From NCBI RefSeq assembly GCF_014145675.1, contig NZ_JACGZW010000009.1, forward strand, positions 372,001 through 436,000: DNA of 64,000 nucleotides, given 5' to 3'. The notes under the pieces are model-generated. The model was not told the DNA's origin. It was given only the letters and a program-made list of their open reading frames with translations, and made no database searches. Numbering within the stretch: the first letter of the stretch is position 1; each line of letters starts with the position of its first letter. A program made the position numbers and the translations under genes. This document shows, piece after piece, positions 34,437-42,475 of the stretch. The stretch is from Amycolatopsis dendrobii. GTDB taxonomy: Bacteria; Actinomycetota; Actinomycetes; Mycobacteriales; Pseudonocardiaceae.

Positions 34437-34895
34437 ATGGCTATCGAAAAGGGACACCGGTTCGCGATCGACTTCGACGAGGCGTTCCCGCAGGGGCTTG
34501 TGATGGTGGGGGAAGTTATTCCGGACAACGAGTTTCAGTCGCGGGAGGACCGTGCTGCGGGGCGTCCGGTGCGTCAGCGGGTGGATGAGGTGACCGGCAA
34601 GCGCCAATGGAGGGCTGCGGTCACGGACCCGGGCGAGACGAAGGCGAAGCGTGCGTCGTTCGAGGTGACGTTCCTGGCGGACGTGCAGCCGGTGCCGACG
34701 ACGGCGGAGGCGTTGCCGGGGATGCGGCCGGTGGAACTGGACGGGTTGACGGCGGAGCCGCGTGTCGGCGGGCAGGGCGAGTTCAAGTATCAGACGTACG
34801 TCTTTCGGGCGACGGGGTTCAAGGCTGCTTCGGGCAAGACGTCGTCGCGGTCGGCGGGGACGTCGTCAGCGTCGGGTGAGGGCAAGGCGGCGTAG
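34437..34895 (+). CDS. AICE conserved hypothetical protein
   Basis: 152 residues beginning MAIEKGHRFAIDFDEAFPQG. The N-terminal 115 residues look like a beta-rich domain. The last 25 are a Ser/Lys-rich disordered tail. Short proteins of this type sit between the regulators and the transfer gene in many AICEs. I do not recognise a function. Confidence 0.75.
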   Translation: MAIEKGHRFAIDFDEAFPQGLVMVGEVIPDNEFQSREDRAAGRPVRQRVDEVTGKRQWRAAVTDPGETKAKRASFEVTFLADVQPVPTTAEALPGMRPVELDGLTAEPRVGGQGEFKYQTYVFRATGFKAASGKTSSRSAGTSSASGEGKAA

Positions 34896-34948
34896 ATGGG
34901 TGTTCTCGTTTTGCAGACAGGCACGATCCCGGGTCGGAGGTGTGGTTG

Positions 34949-35902
34949 ATGCGTGGCACGGATATGGCGAGCCCGCGGGCACGTGGCCTGGGTGCTGCGT
35001 TGCGGGATGCGCGGATCGAGGCGCGGTTCGGGTTGCGGGAGCTGGGGCGGCGGATCGGGGTGAACCCGGCGTTGTTGTCGAACTGGGAGCTTGGGCAGCG
35101 GGTGCCGACGCCGGTGGAGGTGTCGGGTGTGCTGGGCGCGCTCGGGGTGACCGGAGAGCGCAAAGCCTGGATCATGCTGTTGGCGCGGGGTGTGTCGGGG
35201 CCGAGCTGGTTCTCGGCGGGGTCGCAGGCGGACCCGGCGCATTACACGACGTTGATCGCGCATGAGCGGGTCGCGACGTCGGTGACGGTGTGGGCTCCGC
35301 TGCTGGTGCCGGATCTGCTGCAGGTCCCGGACTACGCGCGGCTGGTGTTCGGCCCGGATTTGCGGGACAAGGACAGGCTGGATCAGGTGGTGGAGAACCG
35401 GTTGGACCGCAACCGGATCGTGTTCGGCGCGGGCGCGATTCCCGCGCGGATGTTCGTCGGGTCGGAGGCGCTGCGGAACCATTTCGGGGATGCCGAGGTG
35501 ATGTTGCGGCAGATGCGGTTTCTCAAGGATCTGATCGGGATCTCGCGGGCGGTGACGATCCGGCTGGCTCCGAGTCAGGTCGTGACGCAGGGCGCGTTCA
35601 GTCGCTACACGATGAAGGACACCTCGGATGTCGTGTACTGCCCGCACCACGGTGCCGGGGTGTTCCTGGTCGGCAAGGAAGCGGCCCCGTACGCGGGAAC
35701 GATCGAGCGGCTTGAGGAGGCGGCGTTGTCCCCGGTGGAGTCGCTGGCACGCCTGTCGGTGGTGGTGGACCAGCTGCTGAAAGAGGTGAAAGCGCAGCGG
35801 CGGGCGACTGACGCCGGGCTGACTCAGCTCCTGACCGGCGAGCAACCGACCACCGACGAGTCGAACACCGACGAATCCACCGGCGAATCGAACGCCGACT
35901 AG
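34949..35902 (+). CDS. XRE HTH protein with DUF5753 effector domain
   Basis: 317 residues from ATG 34949, which follows GGAGG at 8-bp spacing; GTG 34940 is less likely. The HTH occupies residues 10-60 (LGAALRDARIEARFGLREL and NPALLSNWELGQR). Residues 95-280 are the DUF5753 domain (YTTLIAHERVATSVTVWAP, LLQVPDYARLV). The end is a TTDES-type repeat. In chromosomes such proteins pair with DUF397 peptides; none is present. It probably regulates the element's transfer genes. Confidence 0.88.
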   Translation: MRGTDMASPRARGLGAALRDARIEARFGLRELGRRIGVNPALLSNWELGQRVPTPVEVSGVLGALGVTGERKAWIMLLARGVSGPSWFSAGSQADPAHYTTLIAHERVATSVTVWAPLLVPDLLQVPDYARLVFGPDLRDKDRLDQVVENRLDRNRIVFGAGAIPARMFVGSEALRNHFGDAEVMLRQMRFLKDLIGISRAVTIRLAPSQVVTQGAFSRYTMKDTSDVVYCPHHGAGVFLVGKEAAPYAGTIERLEEAALSPVESLARLSVVVDQLLKEVKAQRRATDAGLTQLLTGEQPTTDESNTDESTGESNAD

Positions 35903-35992
35903 CCGGAAAACCAAGCGAGTACCGAAAAAAGCGCACGGCGACGTGTGCTGTGTTCAACGCGCCCTGATGCGCTTGGAATTGTTCCGTATAAA

Positions 35993-36034
35993 CGCAGAAC
36001 CGGCCTCTGGCTACCAACCTTCACCGGTTCTGCG
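35993..36034. promoter_or_regulatory. Inverted repeat before the transfer operon (candidate operator)
   Basis: Perfect 11-bp arms CGCAGAACCGG and CCGGTTCTGCG are separated by 20 bases. A third partial copy, AACCGGTTCTGG, lies at 36067-36078 inside the next small gene. Their spacing and position suit a KorSA-like repressor acting on traB and rep. Confidence 0.5.
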
Positions 36035-36055
36035 CTGTCCACTGGGAAGTGAACA

Positions 36056-36226
36056 ATGACGAAGATAACCGGTTCTGGACGGTGTGCGTCAACGGGGGTC
36101 ACCCGGATGCGTTGCGCCGCATGCAAAAAGTTCACGCGTCTCGTTCGGGGTGAAACGAAGTGCGCGGCATGTCAAGGAATGCTGCCGCTTGACCTCACCG
36201 CGGCTGAGGGCGGTGAGCGTCGATGA
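36056..36226 (+). CDS. 56-residue zinc-ribbon-like protein
   Basis: From ATG 36056 the protein contains RCAACKKF and KCAACQGM, two CxxC pairs 12 residues apart, which suggests a small zinc ribbon. Its TGA overlaps the ATG of the translocase gene, so it is the first gene of the transfer operon. Such a protein could bind DNA or the translocase. No family is named. Confidence 0.6.
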   Translation: MTKITGSGRCASTGVTRMRCAACKKFTRLVRGETKCAACQGMLPLDLTAAEGGERR

Positions 36227-37779
36227 ACGCGGCCGTGTTGATCGCTGTCGGCGCGGGTGTCGCGGTGGTGTTGTGGGTGCTGGCGAAGCTGGGGCGTGCG
36301 TTGGCGTCCATTGTGGAAACGCTGGCAGCGTTGGCGTTTCTGGGTTTCGCGTTCTGGACGGTGCTGCGGTCGGTCGGCTGGCTAGCCCGGCAGATCGTCA
36401 CCCGCTGGCGCACGTGCCTGACGCTTGTCGCCCTGGCGGCGTGGTGGCGGTGGTGGGGCTGGCTGTCCCTGGCGGTCGTGGTCGTCACACTGGCGCTGAT
36501 CGCGGTGGTCTGGCATCAGCTCGATGTGGTCGGGTTTGACCGGTGGTGCGGTCGGTGGCTGCGGGCGTGGTGGCTGCGCTGGGCCGTCTACGGGCGGAAA
36601 CTGCCGGACTGGCTGCACGCCTGCGGCCTCACGGTCCGCGACGAAGCGATCCCGGTGGACGTGACCGTAAACCTGGTGTCGCGTCGGCGCAAACGCCAGG
36701 CCATCACGCAGGCGCGGCAGACGTCCGGGGTTGCGGTGCCCGCGTTGGTGCGGGTGCGGTCGGGGGCGTCGTGGGACGAGGTCCGCGTCCGCCTGGTGCC
36801 CGGGCAGAAGCCGGAGGATTTCGACGACGCGGCGCGGGCGCTGGCGACGGCGCGGAAGGTGTCGCGGGTGCAGGTGCGCGAGATCGCGCCGGATGTGGTG
36901 TCGCTGGACTTCATGCGCCGCGACCTGCTCATCACCCCCGTGAAATCCGAATCGCTGCCCGGTCTGGAACCGGCTCGGGTGAACCTGTGCGCGGTGTACG
37001 CGGGAACCACCGAGTACGGGACGCCGTGGCGGCTGCCGCTGACCGGCGCGGGCGCGCACATCCTCGTCGCCGGTGCCAGCGGTGCCGGGAAGAACTCGGT
37101 CATGTGGTCCCCGCTCGTCTCGGCTGCCTCGGCGATCCGCTCCGGCCTGGTGCGGGTGTCCGGTGTGGACCCGAAAGGCATGGAACTGGCCTACGGGCGC
37201 GGAATCTTCGCCCGCTACGCCGTCTCCGGCAAGGACACCCTCGAACTCCTGGAGAACCTGCGGGACGAACTGGAACACCGCAAGCGCATGTTCGCGGGGA
37301 ACACCCGGGACGTGCCGCTCTCGCAAGAGTTTCCGTTGGAGCTGCTGGAGTTCGACGAGATCGGCGCGTTGACCCGCTATACCGATCGCAAGACCCGTGA
37401 GGCGATCGTGGAGCACGTCGCGGTCCTCAACACTCAGGGACGGGCGTTGGGGGTGTCGGTCCGCGGCTACGTCCAAGAGCCGACCAAGGACACGGTTCCG
37501 GTGCGGGAGCTGTTCACCCGCCGCGTCTGCCTGCGCGTCACCTCCAAAACCCACGTCGGGATGGTGCTCGGCGACGGCGCGTACGAACGCGGAGCCTGGG
37601 CCAACCGCATCCCGGAGACCATGCCCGGCACCGGTTACGTGTGGGGCGAAGGCATCCGTGAACCGCTGCGGGTCCGTGCGGGCTGGGTGTCGGACGACAC
37701 GGTGAAGGCCCTGGAGCACTACGTCACCAACGGCGGCACCCACCACCTCGACCACTGCGAGGAAAGGAGGGCCGCATGA
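36223..37779 (+). CDS. FtsK/SpoIIIE-type conjugal DNA translocase (TraB/TraSA)
   Basis: 518 residues. Two hydrophobic stretches in the first 105 residues predict membrane anchoring. The Walker A motif AGASGAGKNS is at about 283-292 and Walker B LLEFDEIGAL near 380. These match the single-protein translocases that move double-stranded DNA between actinomycete hyphae in AICEs and plasmids. It is coupled by overlaps to genes on both sides. Confidence 0.92.
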   Translation: MNAAVLIAVGAGVAVVLWVLAKLGRALASIVETLAALAFLGFAFWTVLRSVGWLARQIVTRWRTCLTLVALAAWWRWWGWLSLAVVVVTLALIAVVWHQLDVVGFDRWCGRWLRAWWLRWAVYGRKLPDWLHACGLTVRDEAIPVDVTVNLVSRRRKRQAITQARQTSGVAVPALVRVRSGASWDEVRVRLVPGQKPEDFDDAARALATARKVSRVQVREIAPDVVSLDFMRRDLLITPVKSESLPGLEPARVNLCAVYAGTTEYGTPWRLPLTGAGAHILVAGASGAGKNSVMWSPLVSAASAIRSGLVRVSGVDPKGMELAYGRGIFARYAVSGKDTLELLENLRDELEHRKRMFAGNTRDVPLSQEFPLELLEFDEIGALTRYTDRKTREAIVEHVAVLNTQGRALGVSVRGYVQEPTKDTVPVRELFTRRVCLRVTSKTHVGMVLGDGAYERGAWANRIPETMPGTGYVWGEGIREPLRVRAGWVSDDTVKALEHYVTNGGTHHLDHCEERRAA

Positions 37780-38162
37780 ACCGGCTCATGATCTTCCTCG
37801 ACACCATCCGCGATCACCTCGACCTGCACCAGCTCCCGCCGGTCGCGTCCCTGGACGTCTCCGCGTGGTCGCGGCCGATCACGGTGCAACTGGACGTCGA
37901 CGGCCTGGCCGAGGTCGCGCGGGCGCTGTTGACCTGGGCCAACACCCTCGACGACGTCTCCGCGACGCTGTGGCGGATCGCTGGGGGCGGCTGGGTGCAC
38001 ATCGGGATCGTCGGCCGGACGCCGTGCGGAATCCCGGTGCGCGTCTACGGCGCGGTGCTCTTCGACCCGAGCGTCTTCCCGGACCTCCCGGCCGGTGACA
38101 AGCAGCCGATGCCGGTGCACGTGCTGCGGGGTTGGGCGTCGCGAGGGGAGGCGGCGGCCTGA
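37776..38162 (+). CDS. AICE conserved hypothetical protein between traB and rep
   Basis: 128 residues, with RPITVQLDVDGLAEVARALLTWANTL predicting a strand and a long helix, then a beta-rich half. Four-base overlap with traB and one-base overlap with rep place it firmly in the operon. A protein of this size at this position is common in pSAM2-like elements; its role is unknown. Confidence 0.8.
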   Translation: MNRLMIFLDTIRDHLDLHQLPPVASLDVSAWSRPITVQLDVDGLAEVARALLTWANTLDDVSATLWRIAGGGWVHIGIVGRTPCGIPVRVYGAVLFDPSVFPDLPAGDKQPMPVHVLRGWASRGEAAA

Positions 38163-39754
38163 TGGGCGAGACGCGAGCGGAACGGATGCGGATGCCGCTG
38201 GCCGACGACGTGATCCGGGCGACGGCGGAGAAGCACGGGGTGTGCGTGCGGCCGTTCACGATGGAAGTCGGCGACCAGGACACCGGCGAACTGCGCTACG
38301 TCCCGGTGCCCTGCGGGTCCACAGTGGAATCCGTCTGCCTGCCGTGTGCGCGGAAAGCCAAGGCGCTGCGGCAAGTCCAGTGCCGCGAAGGCTGGCACCT
38401 GACCGAAGAACCCGACCTCGCGGCGGACGAGCCGACTGAGGACCAGACGGAGCTGTTGGCCTACCGGGCTGATCTCGTCGCCACCTATCGCGAGGTCGCC
38501 GATACCGACCCGGCGGAAGCGGAGGAACTGCGGGACGAGATCCGTGGCGTGGACGAAGAACTTCGGCAACTCGGCGTCCGGGGCCGTCTGCCCTCCATAG
38601 ACCTGCCGACCAGGAAGGCGGTGAAGCGGTCGACGAAGCGGCGGCAGGACGCGCCGAACCTGCCCCGGCGCAAGGTCGCCAAGACCACGGTGGGCCGGGA
38701 GTACGCGGGGCGGTTCCGGCCGTCGATGTTCGTCACCCTGACCTGCGACACCTACGGGCCGGTCCGCGGTGACGGCTCCCCGGTCAACCCGGCCGTCTAT
38801 GACTACCGGCGGGCGGCGCGGGACGCGGTGCATTTCTCGGCGCTGGTGGATCGGTGGTGGCAGAACCTGCGCCGGGTCGTCGGCTGGGACGTGCAGTACT
38901 TCGCGACCGTCGAGCCGCAGAAACGGACCGCGCCACACCTGCACGCCGCGATCCGGGGGTCGGTGCCGCACGAGGTCATCCGGCAGGTCACCGAGGCGAC
39001 GTATCACCAGGTCTGGTGGCCCCGGCATGACGAGATTGTCTACACCGACCGGCTCCCGAGCTGGGACGGTCCGGAGCGGGGATTTGTCGACCCCGACACC
39101 CGCCAACCCCTGATGTCCTGGGACGACGCCGTAGAGCAGGTCGAGGAACCCGCACACGTGGTGACCTTCGGCCGCCAGGTCCACTCCAAGGGAATCCTCG
39201 GCGGGACGGAAGACGCCGGCCGCCACATCGGCTACCTCACGAAGTACCTGACCAAGTCCACGGGCGAAGTGGTCGAGGCGGACACCCCGGCGCTGGCCGA
39301 TCACCACGACCGGCTCCACGCTGAACTGGCCGTCACGCCCTGTTCGCCCCGGTGCTCGGTGTGGCTGCTCTACGGCATCCAGCCCAAGGGAGCCAACGGA
39401 AAGACCACCCCAGGGCACTGCAAGGGCCGGGCGCACCGGCGGACCACCCTCGGCCTGCCGGGGCGGCGGGTGCTGGTGTCGCGGAAGTGGTCGGGCAAGA
39501 CCCTGGTGGACCACAAGGCCGACCGCAAGGCGTTCGTGATGGACGCCCTGGCCGCAGTCGGGATCGAGAAACCGCAACCGGACCCGGCCCGGCTCGTCTG
39601 GCGCAAGGTCGACGCCGCCGACCCGCACGTGCCACCTCGGCCGCATCTGGTGATGCACGCGATCGCCGAACGCATCGCCTGGAAAGCCGAATACGACCGC
39701 GCCTTACTCGCCGCCAGTCCGCCGGAAACTTCGGCAACTCAACTCGCGGCTTGA
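38162..39754 (+). CDS. RepSA-like rolling-circle replication initiator
   Basis: 530 residues from ATG 38162, which overlaps the preceding stop. An N-terminal Cys pair (CLPCARKAK) suggests a zinc site. FVTLTCDTYG is motif 1, PHLHAAIRG is the HUH metal motif (His 259 and 261), and GYLTKYLTKS holds the catalytic-tyrosine region of motif 3. These define the pSAM2 Rep family, which replicates the excised element before transfer. Confidence 0.9.
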   Translation: MGETRAERMRMPLADDVIRATAEKHGVCVRPFTMEVGDQDTGELRYVPVPCGSTVESVCLPCARKAKALRQVQCREGWHLTEEPDLAADEPTEDQTELLAYRADLVATYREVADTDPAEAEELRDEIRGVDEELRQLGVRGRLPSIDLPTRKAVKRSTKRRQDAPNLPRRKVAKTTVGREYAGRFRPSMFVTLTCDTYGPVRGDGSPVNPAVYDYRRAARDAVHFSALVDRWWQNLRRVVGWDVQYFATVEPQKRTAPHLHAAIRGSVPHEVIRQVTEATYHQVWWPRHDEIVYTDRLPSWDGPERGFVDPDTRQPLMSWDDAVEQVEEPAHVVTFGRQVHSKGILGGTEDAGRHIGYLTKYLTKSTGEVVEADTPALADHHDRLHAELAVTPCSPRCSVWLLYGIQPKGANGKTTPGHCKGRAHRRTTLGLPGRRVLVSRKWSGKTLVDHKADRKAFVMDALAAVGIEKPQPDPARLVWRKVDAADPHVPPRPHLVMHAIAERIAWKAEYDRALLAASPPETSATQLAA

Positions 39755-39772
39755 TCGGGAAGGGGGAAACTG

Positions 39773-39970
39773 ATGGACAACTACGTGCAATTCAGTCGCT
39801 TGTGGACGGTTGAGGATGTCTCGGAGTTCCTCGGCGTCCCGGTCTCGACGCTGTACCAGTGGCGGACAAAGGGTTACGGCCCTGCCGGTCGGAGGGTCGG
39901 CAAGTACATCCGTTATCGGCCGCAGGACGTCAGTTCGTGGGTCGACAAGCTCTCGGACGAGGTCGCCTGA
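39773..39970 (+). CDS. xis: Excisionase (MerR/HTH_17 type)
   Basis: 65 residues. LWTVEDVSEFLGVPVSTLYQW, GRRVGKYIRYRPQDVSSWVD in two parts is the winged-helix excisionase signature. It shares one base with the integrase start, the usual xis-int arrangement. It directs excision of the element with the integrase. Confidence 0.92.
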   Translation: MDNYVQFSRLWTVEDVSEFLGVPVSTLYQWRTKGYGPAGRRVGKYIRYRPQDVSSWVDKLSDEVA

Positions 39971-41163
39971 TGCCTCGCCCGCAGCTGGAGATAGGGACGT
40001 ACGGCGAGATCCGCTATTCGGCAATTCCGACCGGCTACCGCGCGCGTGCTCTCTTCCGCGACTTCGACGGCAAGACGCGTGAGGTCGAGCGGTCGGGGAA
40101 GACGAAAGGCAAAGCAGCGCAACGGCTTCGGGACACATTCAAGGACTGGACCGGGTCGACCACGGGCGAGATCACCCGGGAAACCAAGTTGAAGGATCTC
40201 GCCGACGTGTGGATGGAGCAGATCCGCAAGGACGTCAGAGAGGGCACCAAATCGCCGACGACGGCCACGACGTACGAGTCCATTCTGACGCGCCACGTGA
40301 AGCCGGGCGTGGGGGAGTTGCGGGTGCGTGAGGCGACGGTGATGCGGCTGGACCGGTTTCTCGGCGCTCTCCAGTCGACGATCGGGCCATCGACGGCCAA
40401 GACCGCGAGGACGGCGTTGTCAGGGATGCTCGGCCTCGCCGCGCGGTACGACGCGGTCGACAGCAATCCGACGCGGGACACCCGACGTATCCCGAAGAGC
40501 AAGAAGAAGCCGCGCGCTCTGGACGCGGAAGAGCGTACGAAGTGGCTGGCTCGGGTCGAGGCCAACGAGAAGGCGCGGCGCTGGGACCTGCCGGATCTGT
40601 CGCGCTTCATGATGGCGGCGGGTGTCCGGGTCGGCGAGGCGTTGGCGACGTATTGGGAGGACATCGACTTCGTGGCGGGGACGGTCGATGTCACGCACAC
40701 GGTGGTCCGGGTCAAGGGCGAAGGGCTGCTTCGGAAGCCTCGGCCGAAAACGGAGTCCAGCCTGCGTGCGCTTCCGTTGCCGTCGTGGGCGTTGGCGCTG
40801 TTGAAGCGGCGGTGGGCTGAGGCGCGGAAAGACGGCCGGTCGCTGGCGAGTCCGGTGTTCGCCAGCACGGTCGGCGGGCTCCGGGACCCGAACAACGTCC
40901 TGCGGGTCATCCGGGAGATCCGCGGTGGCGATGACTTCATCTGGCTGACGTCGCACAACTTCCGGAAGACGACGGCGACCGCGATGGACGACGCGGGCAT
41001 CCCGACCCGGTTGATCGCGGACCACCTCGGCCACTCGCGGGTGTCGATGACGCAGGACAACTACCTGGAGCGGAAGGCCGTCGATCCGGTCACGGCGCTG
41101 GCCCTGGAAGGGCTGCTGGATAATCCGTCCCAGCCCAAAACCGGGGATAAACCGGGGAGCTGA
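39970..41163 (+). CDS. int: Tyrosine-recombinase integrase of the AICE
   Basis: 397 residues. An Arm-type DNA-binding region and the SAM-like core-binding domain occupy the first 190 residues. The catalytic residues are Arg 220 (GVRVGEAL), His 329 and Arg 332 (SHNFRKT), His 355 (LGHSRVS) and nucleophile Tyr 365 (DNYLER). It ends 34 bp before the attachment repeat in tRNA-Lys, its target. The coding 3' end itself overlaps one arm-type repeat. Confidence 0.95.
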   Translation: MPRPQLEIGTYGEIRYSAIPTGYRARALFRDFDGKTREVERSGKTKGKAAQRLRDTFKDWTGSTTGEITRETKLKDLADVWMEQIRKDVREGTKSPTTATTYESILTRHVKPGVGELRVREATVMRLDRFLGALQSTIGPSTAKTARTALSGMLGLAARYDAVDSNPTRDTRRIPKSKKKPRALDAEERTKWLARVEANEKARRWDLPDLSRFMMAAGVRVGEALATYWEDIDFVAGTVDVTHTVVRVKGEGLLRKPRPKTESSLRALPLPSWALALLKRRWAEARKDGRSLASPVFASTVGGLRDPNNVLRVIREIRGGDDFIWLTSHNFRKTTATAMDDAGIPTRLIADHLGHSRVSMTQDNYLERKAVDPVTALALEGLLDNPSQPKTGDKPGS

Positions 41164-41183
41164 TCTTGCTCGGTCGCAACCGG

Positions 41184-41199
41184 ATAGCCGCTGACCTGG
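41184..41199. repeat. Subterminal inverted repeat, right copy
   Basis: ATAGCCGCTGACCTGG is the reverse complement of 30099-30114 and overlaps the first three bases of the attachment repeat. Confidence 0.7.
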
Positions 41200-41242
41200 G
41201 AGTTTGGTGGGCCGCCTGGGGCTCGAACCCAGAACCTACGGA
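41197..41242. repeat. Proximal attachment site in tRNA-Lys
   Basis: Identical to 30045-30090. It covers the acceptor stem, T-arm, variable loop and the 3' side of the anticodon stem of tRNA-Lys, so integration keeps the tRNA intact. Confidence 0.92.
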
Positions 41243-41280
41243 TTAAAAGTCCGCAGCTCTACCAATTGAGCTAACGGCCC
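41205..41280 (-). tRNA. tRNA-Lys (anticodon TTT)
   Basis: A 73-base cloverleaf runs from G at 41280 to discriminator A at 41208, with CCA encoded at 41207-41205. The anticodon loop is CTTTTAA. The acceptor stem pairs GGGCCGT with GCGGCCC. It serves as the integration target of the AICE. Confidence 0.95.
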
Positions 41281-41340
41281 GCGCGCTCAGTCTAGCGGGC
41301 GGTACCCGGCCCCTCGCCGGGGTGGGTACCCACCCCGGCC

Positions 41341-42429
41341 TCACCGCGGCGAGCGGAGTCGAGACGTGAACCGAACGAGGTCCGCGGCATAAGCCTCCGG
41401 CTGGTCCATCGCGATGAAGTGGTGCCCGGCCGGATTGTCGACAGGCCAGTGGACGATCTCCGACTCCCGCTCAGCCAGCCGACGGATCCCCGGCACCCCG
41501 CTGTACACCCCGGTCGGCGCCTCTTTCTGTCCCCGCGGCCAGGCGAACCCGGCACTTGAGTAGAACGACCACGACGAAGTCCCGAAGGTCTCCGTGAACC
41601 AGTACACGCTCAGGTTCGTCAGGAACGCGTCCAGCATCTCGTCCAGCCCTCGCCCGCCGGCGTTGAACTCGTGGAACTTCTGCGCCATCCACGCCAGCGC
41701 GGCCACGGGGGAGTCGTTCCAGCCGTAGGCGAACGTCTGCGGCGCGGTGCGCAGGAGGGCGTGGTGGTCGACGCCGTTCATCCAGTCTTGGGACATCATC
41801 TCGGCGAACGCGGCCCGTTCGGCCGAATCGAGGTCGGGCAGGTCGGCGTCAGTGGGAATCCCCAGGCCAGCGGTGAGGTAGACGCCCAGCACCGGACCGA
41901 CCCGGGCGACTTCGGGGGCCACGTATGCGCCGTAATCGCCGCCTTGGACGACGTAGTCGCGGTAGTTCAGGCGGCGCATCAATTCGGCCCACGCGCGGGC
42001 CACCCGGGAGGCGTCCCAGCCCGGGCCGGGGGCGGAGGAGAAGCCGAAACCGGGCAGCGAAGGGGCGACGACGTGGAAGTCTGCAAGGTGCTCGATCAGG
42101 TCCGCGAACTCGACGAAGGAGTTCGGCCAGCCGTGCGTCAGCAACAGGGGCGTGGCGTCCGGCGCGGCGGACGGGATGTGCAGGAAGTGCAGGTCTACGC
42201 CGTCGATTTCGGTGTGGAACTGCGGGAATTCGTTCAACCTGGCCTCGTGGGCGCGCCAGTCATAGCCGGTCGCCCAGTAGGACGCGACCTCGCGCAGCCA
42301 GTCGACCGGGACGCCGCGTTCCCAGCCGTCGCCGGGCAGCGGGGACGGCCAGCGGGTTTGCGTGAGCCGGGCGCGCAGGTCGGCGATGGCGGCGTCGGAG
42401 ATGTCGATGCGGAACGGGCGAATGTTCAT
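41341..42429 (-). CDS. Epoxide hydrolase-family alpha/beta hydrolase
   Basis: 362 residues. The N-terminal EHN domain (FRIDISDAAIADLRARLTQTRW, in parts) is followed by LLLTHGWPNSFVEF, the oxyanion motif. GGDYGAYVA carries the nucleophile Asp, and PAGHHFIAMDQPE the catalytic His. The family opens epoxides through an ester intermediate. It is divergent from a WYL regulator and shares a 21-bp operator-like region with it. Confidence 0.92.
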   Translation of the reverse strand: MNIRPFRIDISDAAIADLRARLTQTRWPSPLPGDGWERGVPVDWLREVASYWATGYDWRAHEARLNEFPQFHTEIDGVDLHFLHIPSAAPDATPLLLTHGWPNSFVEFADLIEHLADFHVVAPSLPGFGFSSAPGPGWDASRVARAWAELMRRLNYRDYVVQGGDYGAYVAPEVARVGPVLGVYLTAGLGIPTDADLPDLDSAERAAFAEMMSQDWMNGVDHHALLRTAPQTFAYGWNDSPVAALAWMAQKFHEFNAGGRGLDEMLDAFLTNLSVYWFTETFGTSSWSFYSSAGFAWPRGQKEAPTGVYSGVPGIRRLAERESEIVHWPVDNPAGHHFIAMDQPEAYAADLVRFTSRLRSPR

Positions 42430-42446
42430 GACAGAGGACGTTAGAC

Positions 42447-42467
42447 ACCATATAGGTCAGATATGGT
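42447..42467. promoter_or_regulatory. Palindrome in the epoxide hydrolase/WYL divergent promoter
   Basis: ACCATAT and ATATGGT are separated by AGGTCAG in a 46-bp intergenic region, 8 bp before the regulator start codon. It is a strong candidate for the WYL regulator's binding site. Confidence 0.6.
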
Positions 42468-42475
42468 CCTAGATC

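Larger units (their letters stand above)
30045..41242. mobile_element. Actinomycete integrative and conjugative element (AICE) in tRNA-Lys
   Basis: The element is bounded by 46-bp direct repeats, identical in all bases, that contain the 3' half of tRNA-Lys. It carries integrase and excisionase next to the intact tRNA, then a RepSA-like initiator, a TraB/FtsK-type translocase, small conserved genes, two HTH regulators and a Nudix protein. This is the pSAM2-type gene order. The low-G+C cargo pair at 30743-32622 stands out from the rest. All core modules look intact, so the element may still be mobile. Confidence 0.9.
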
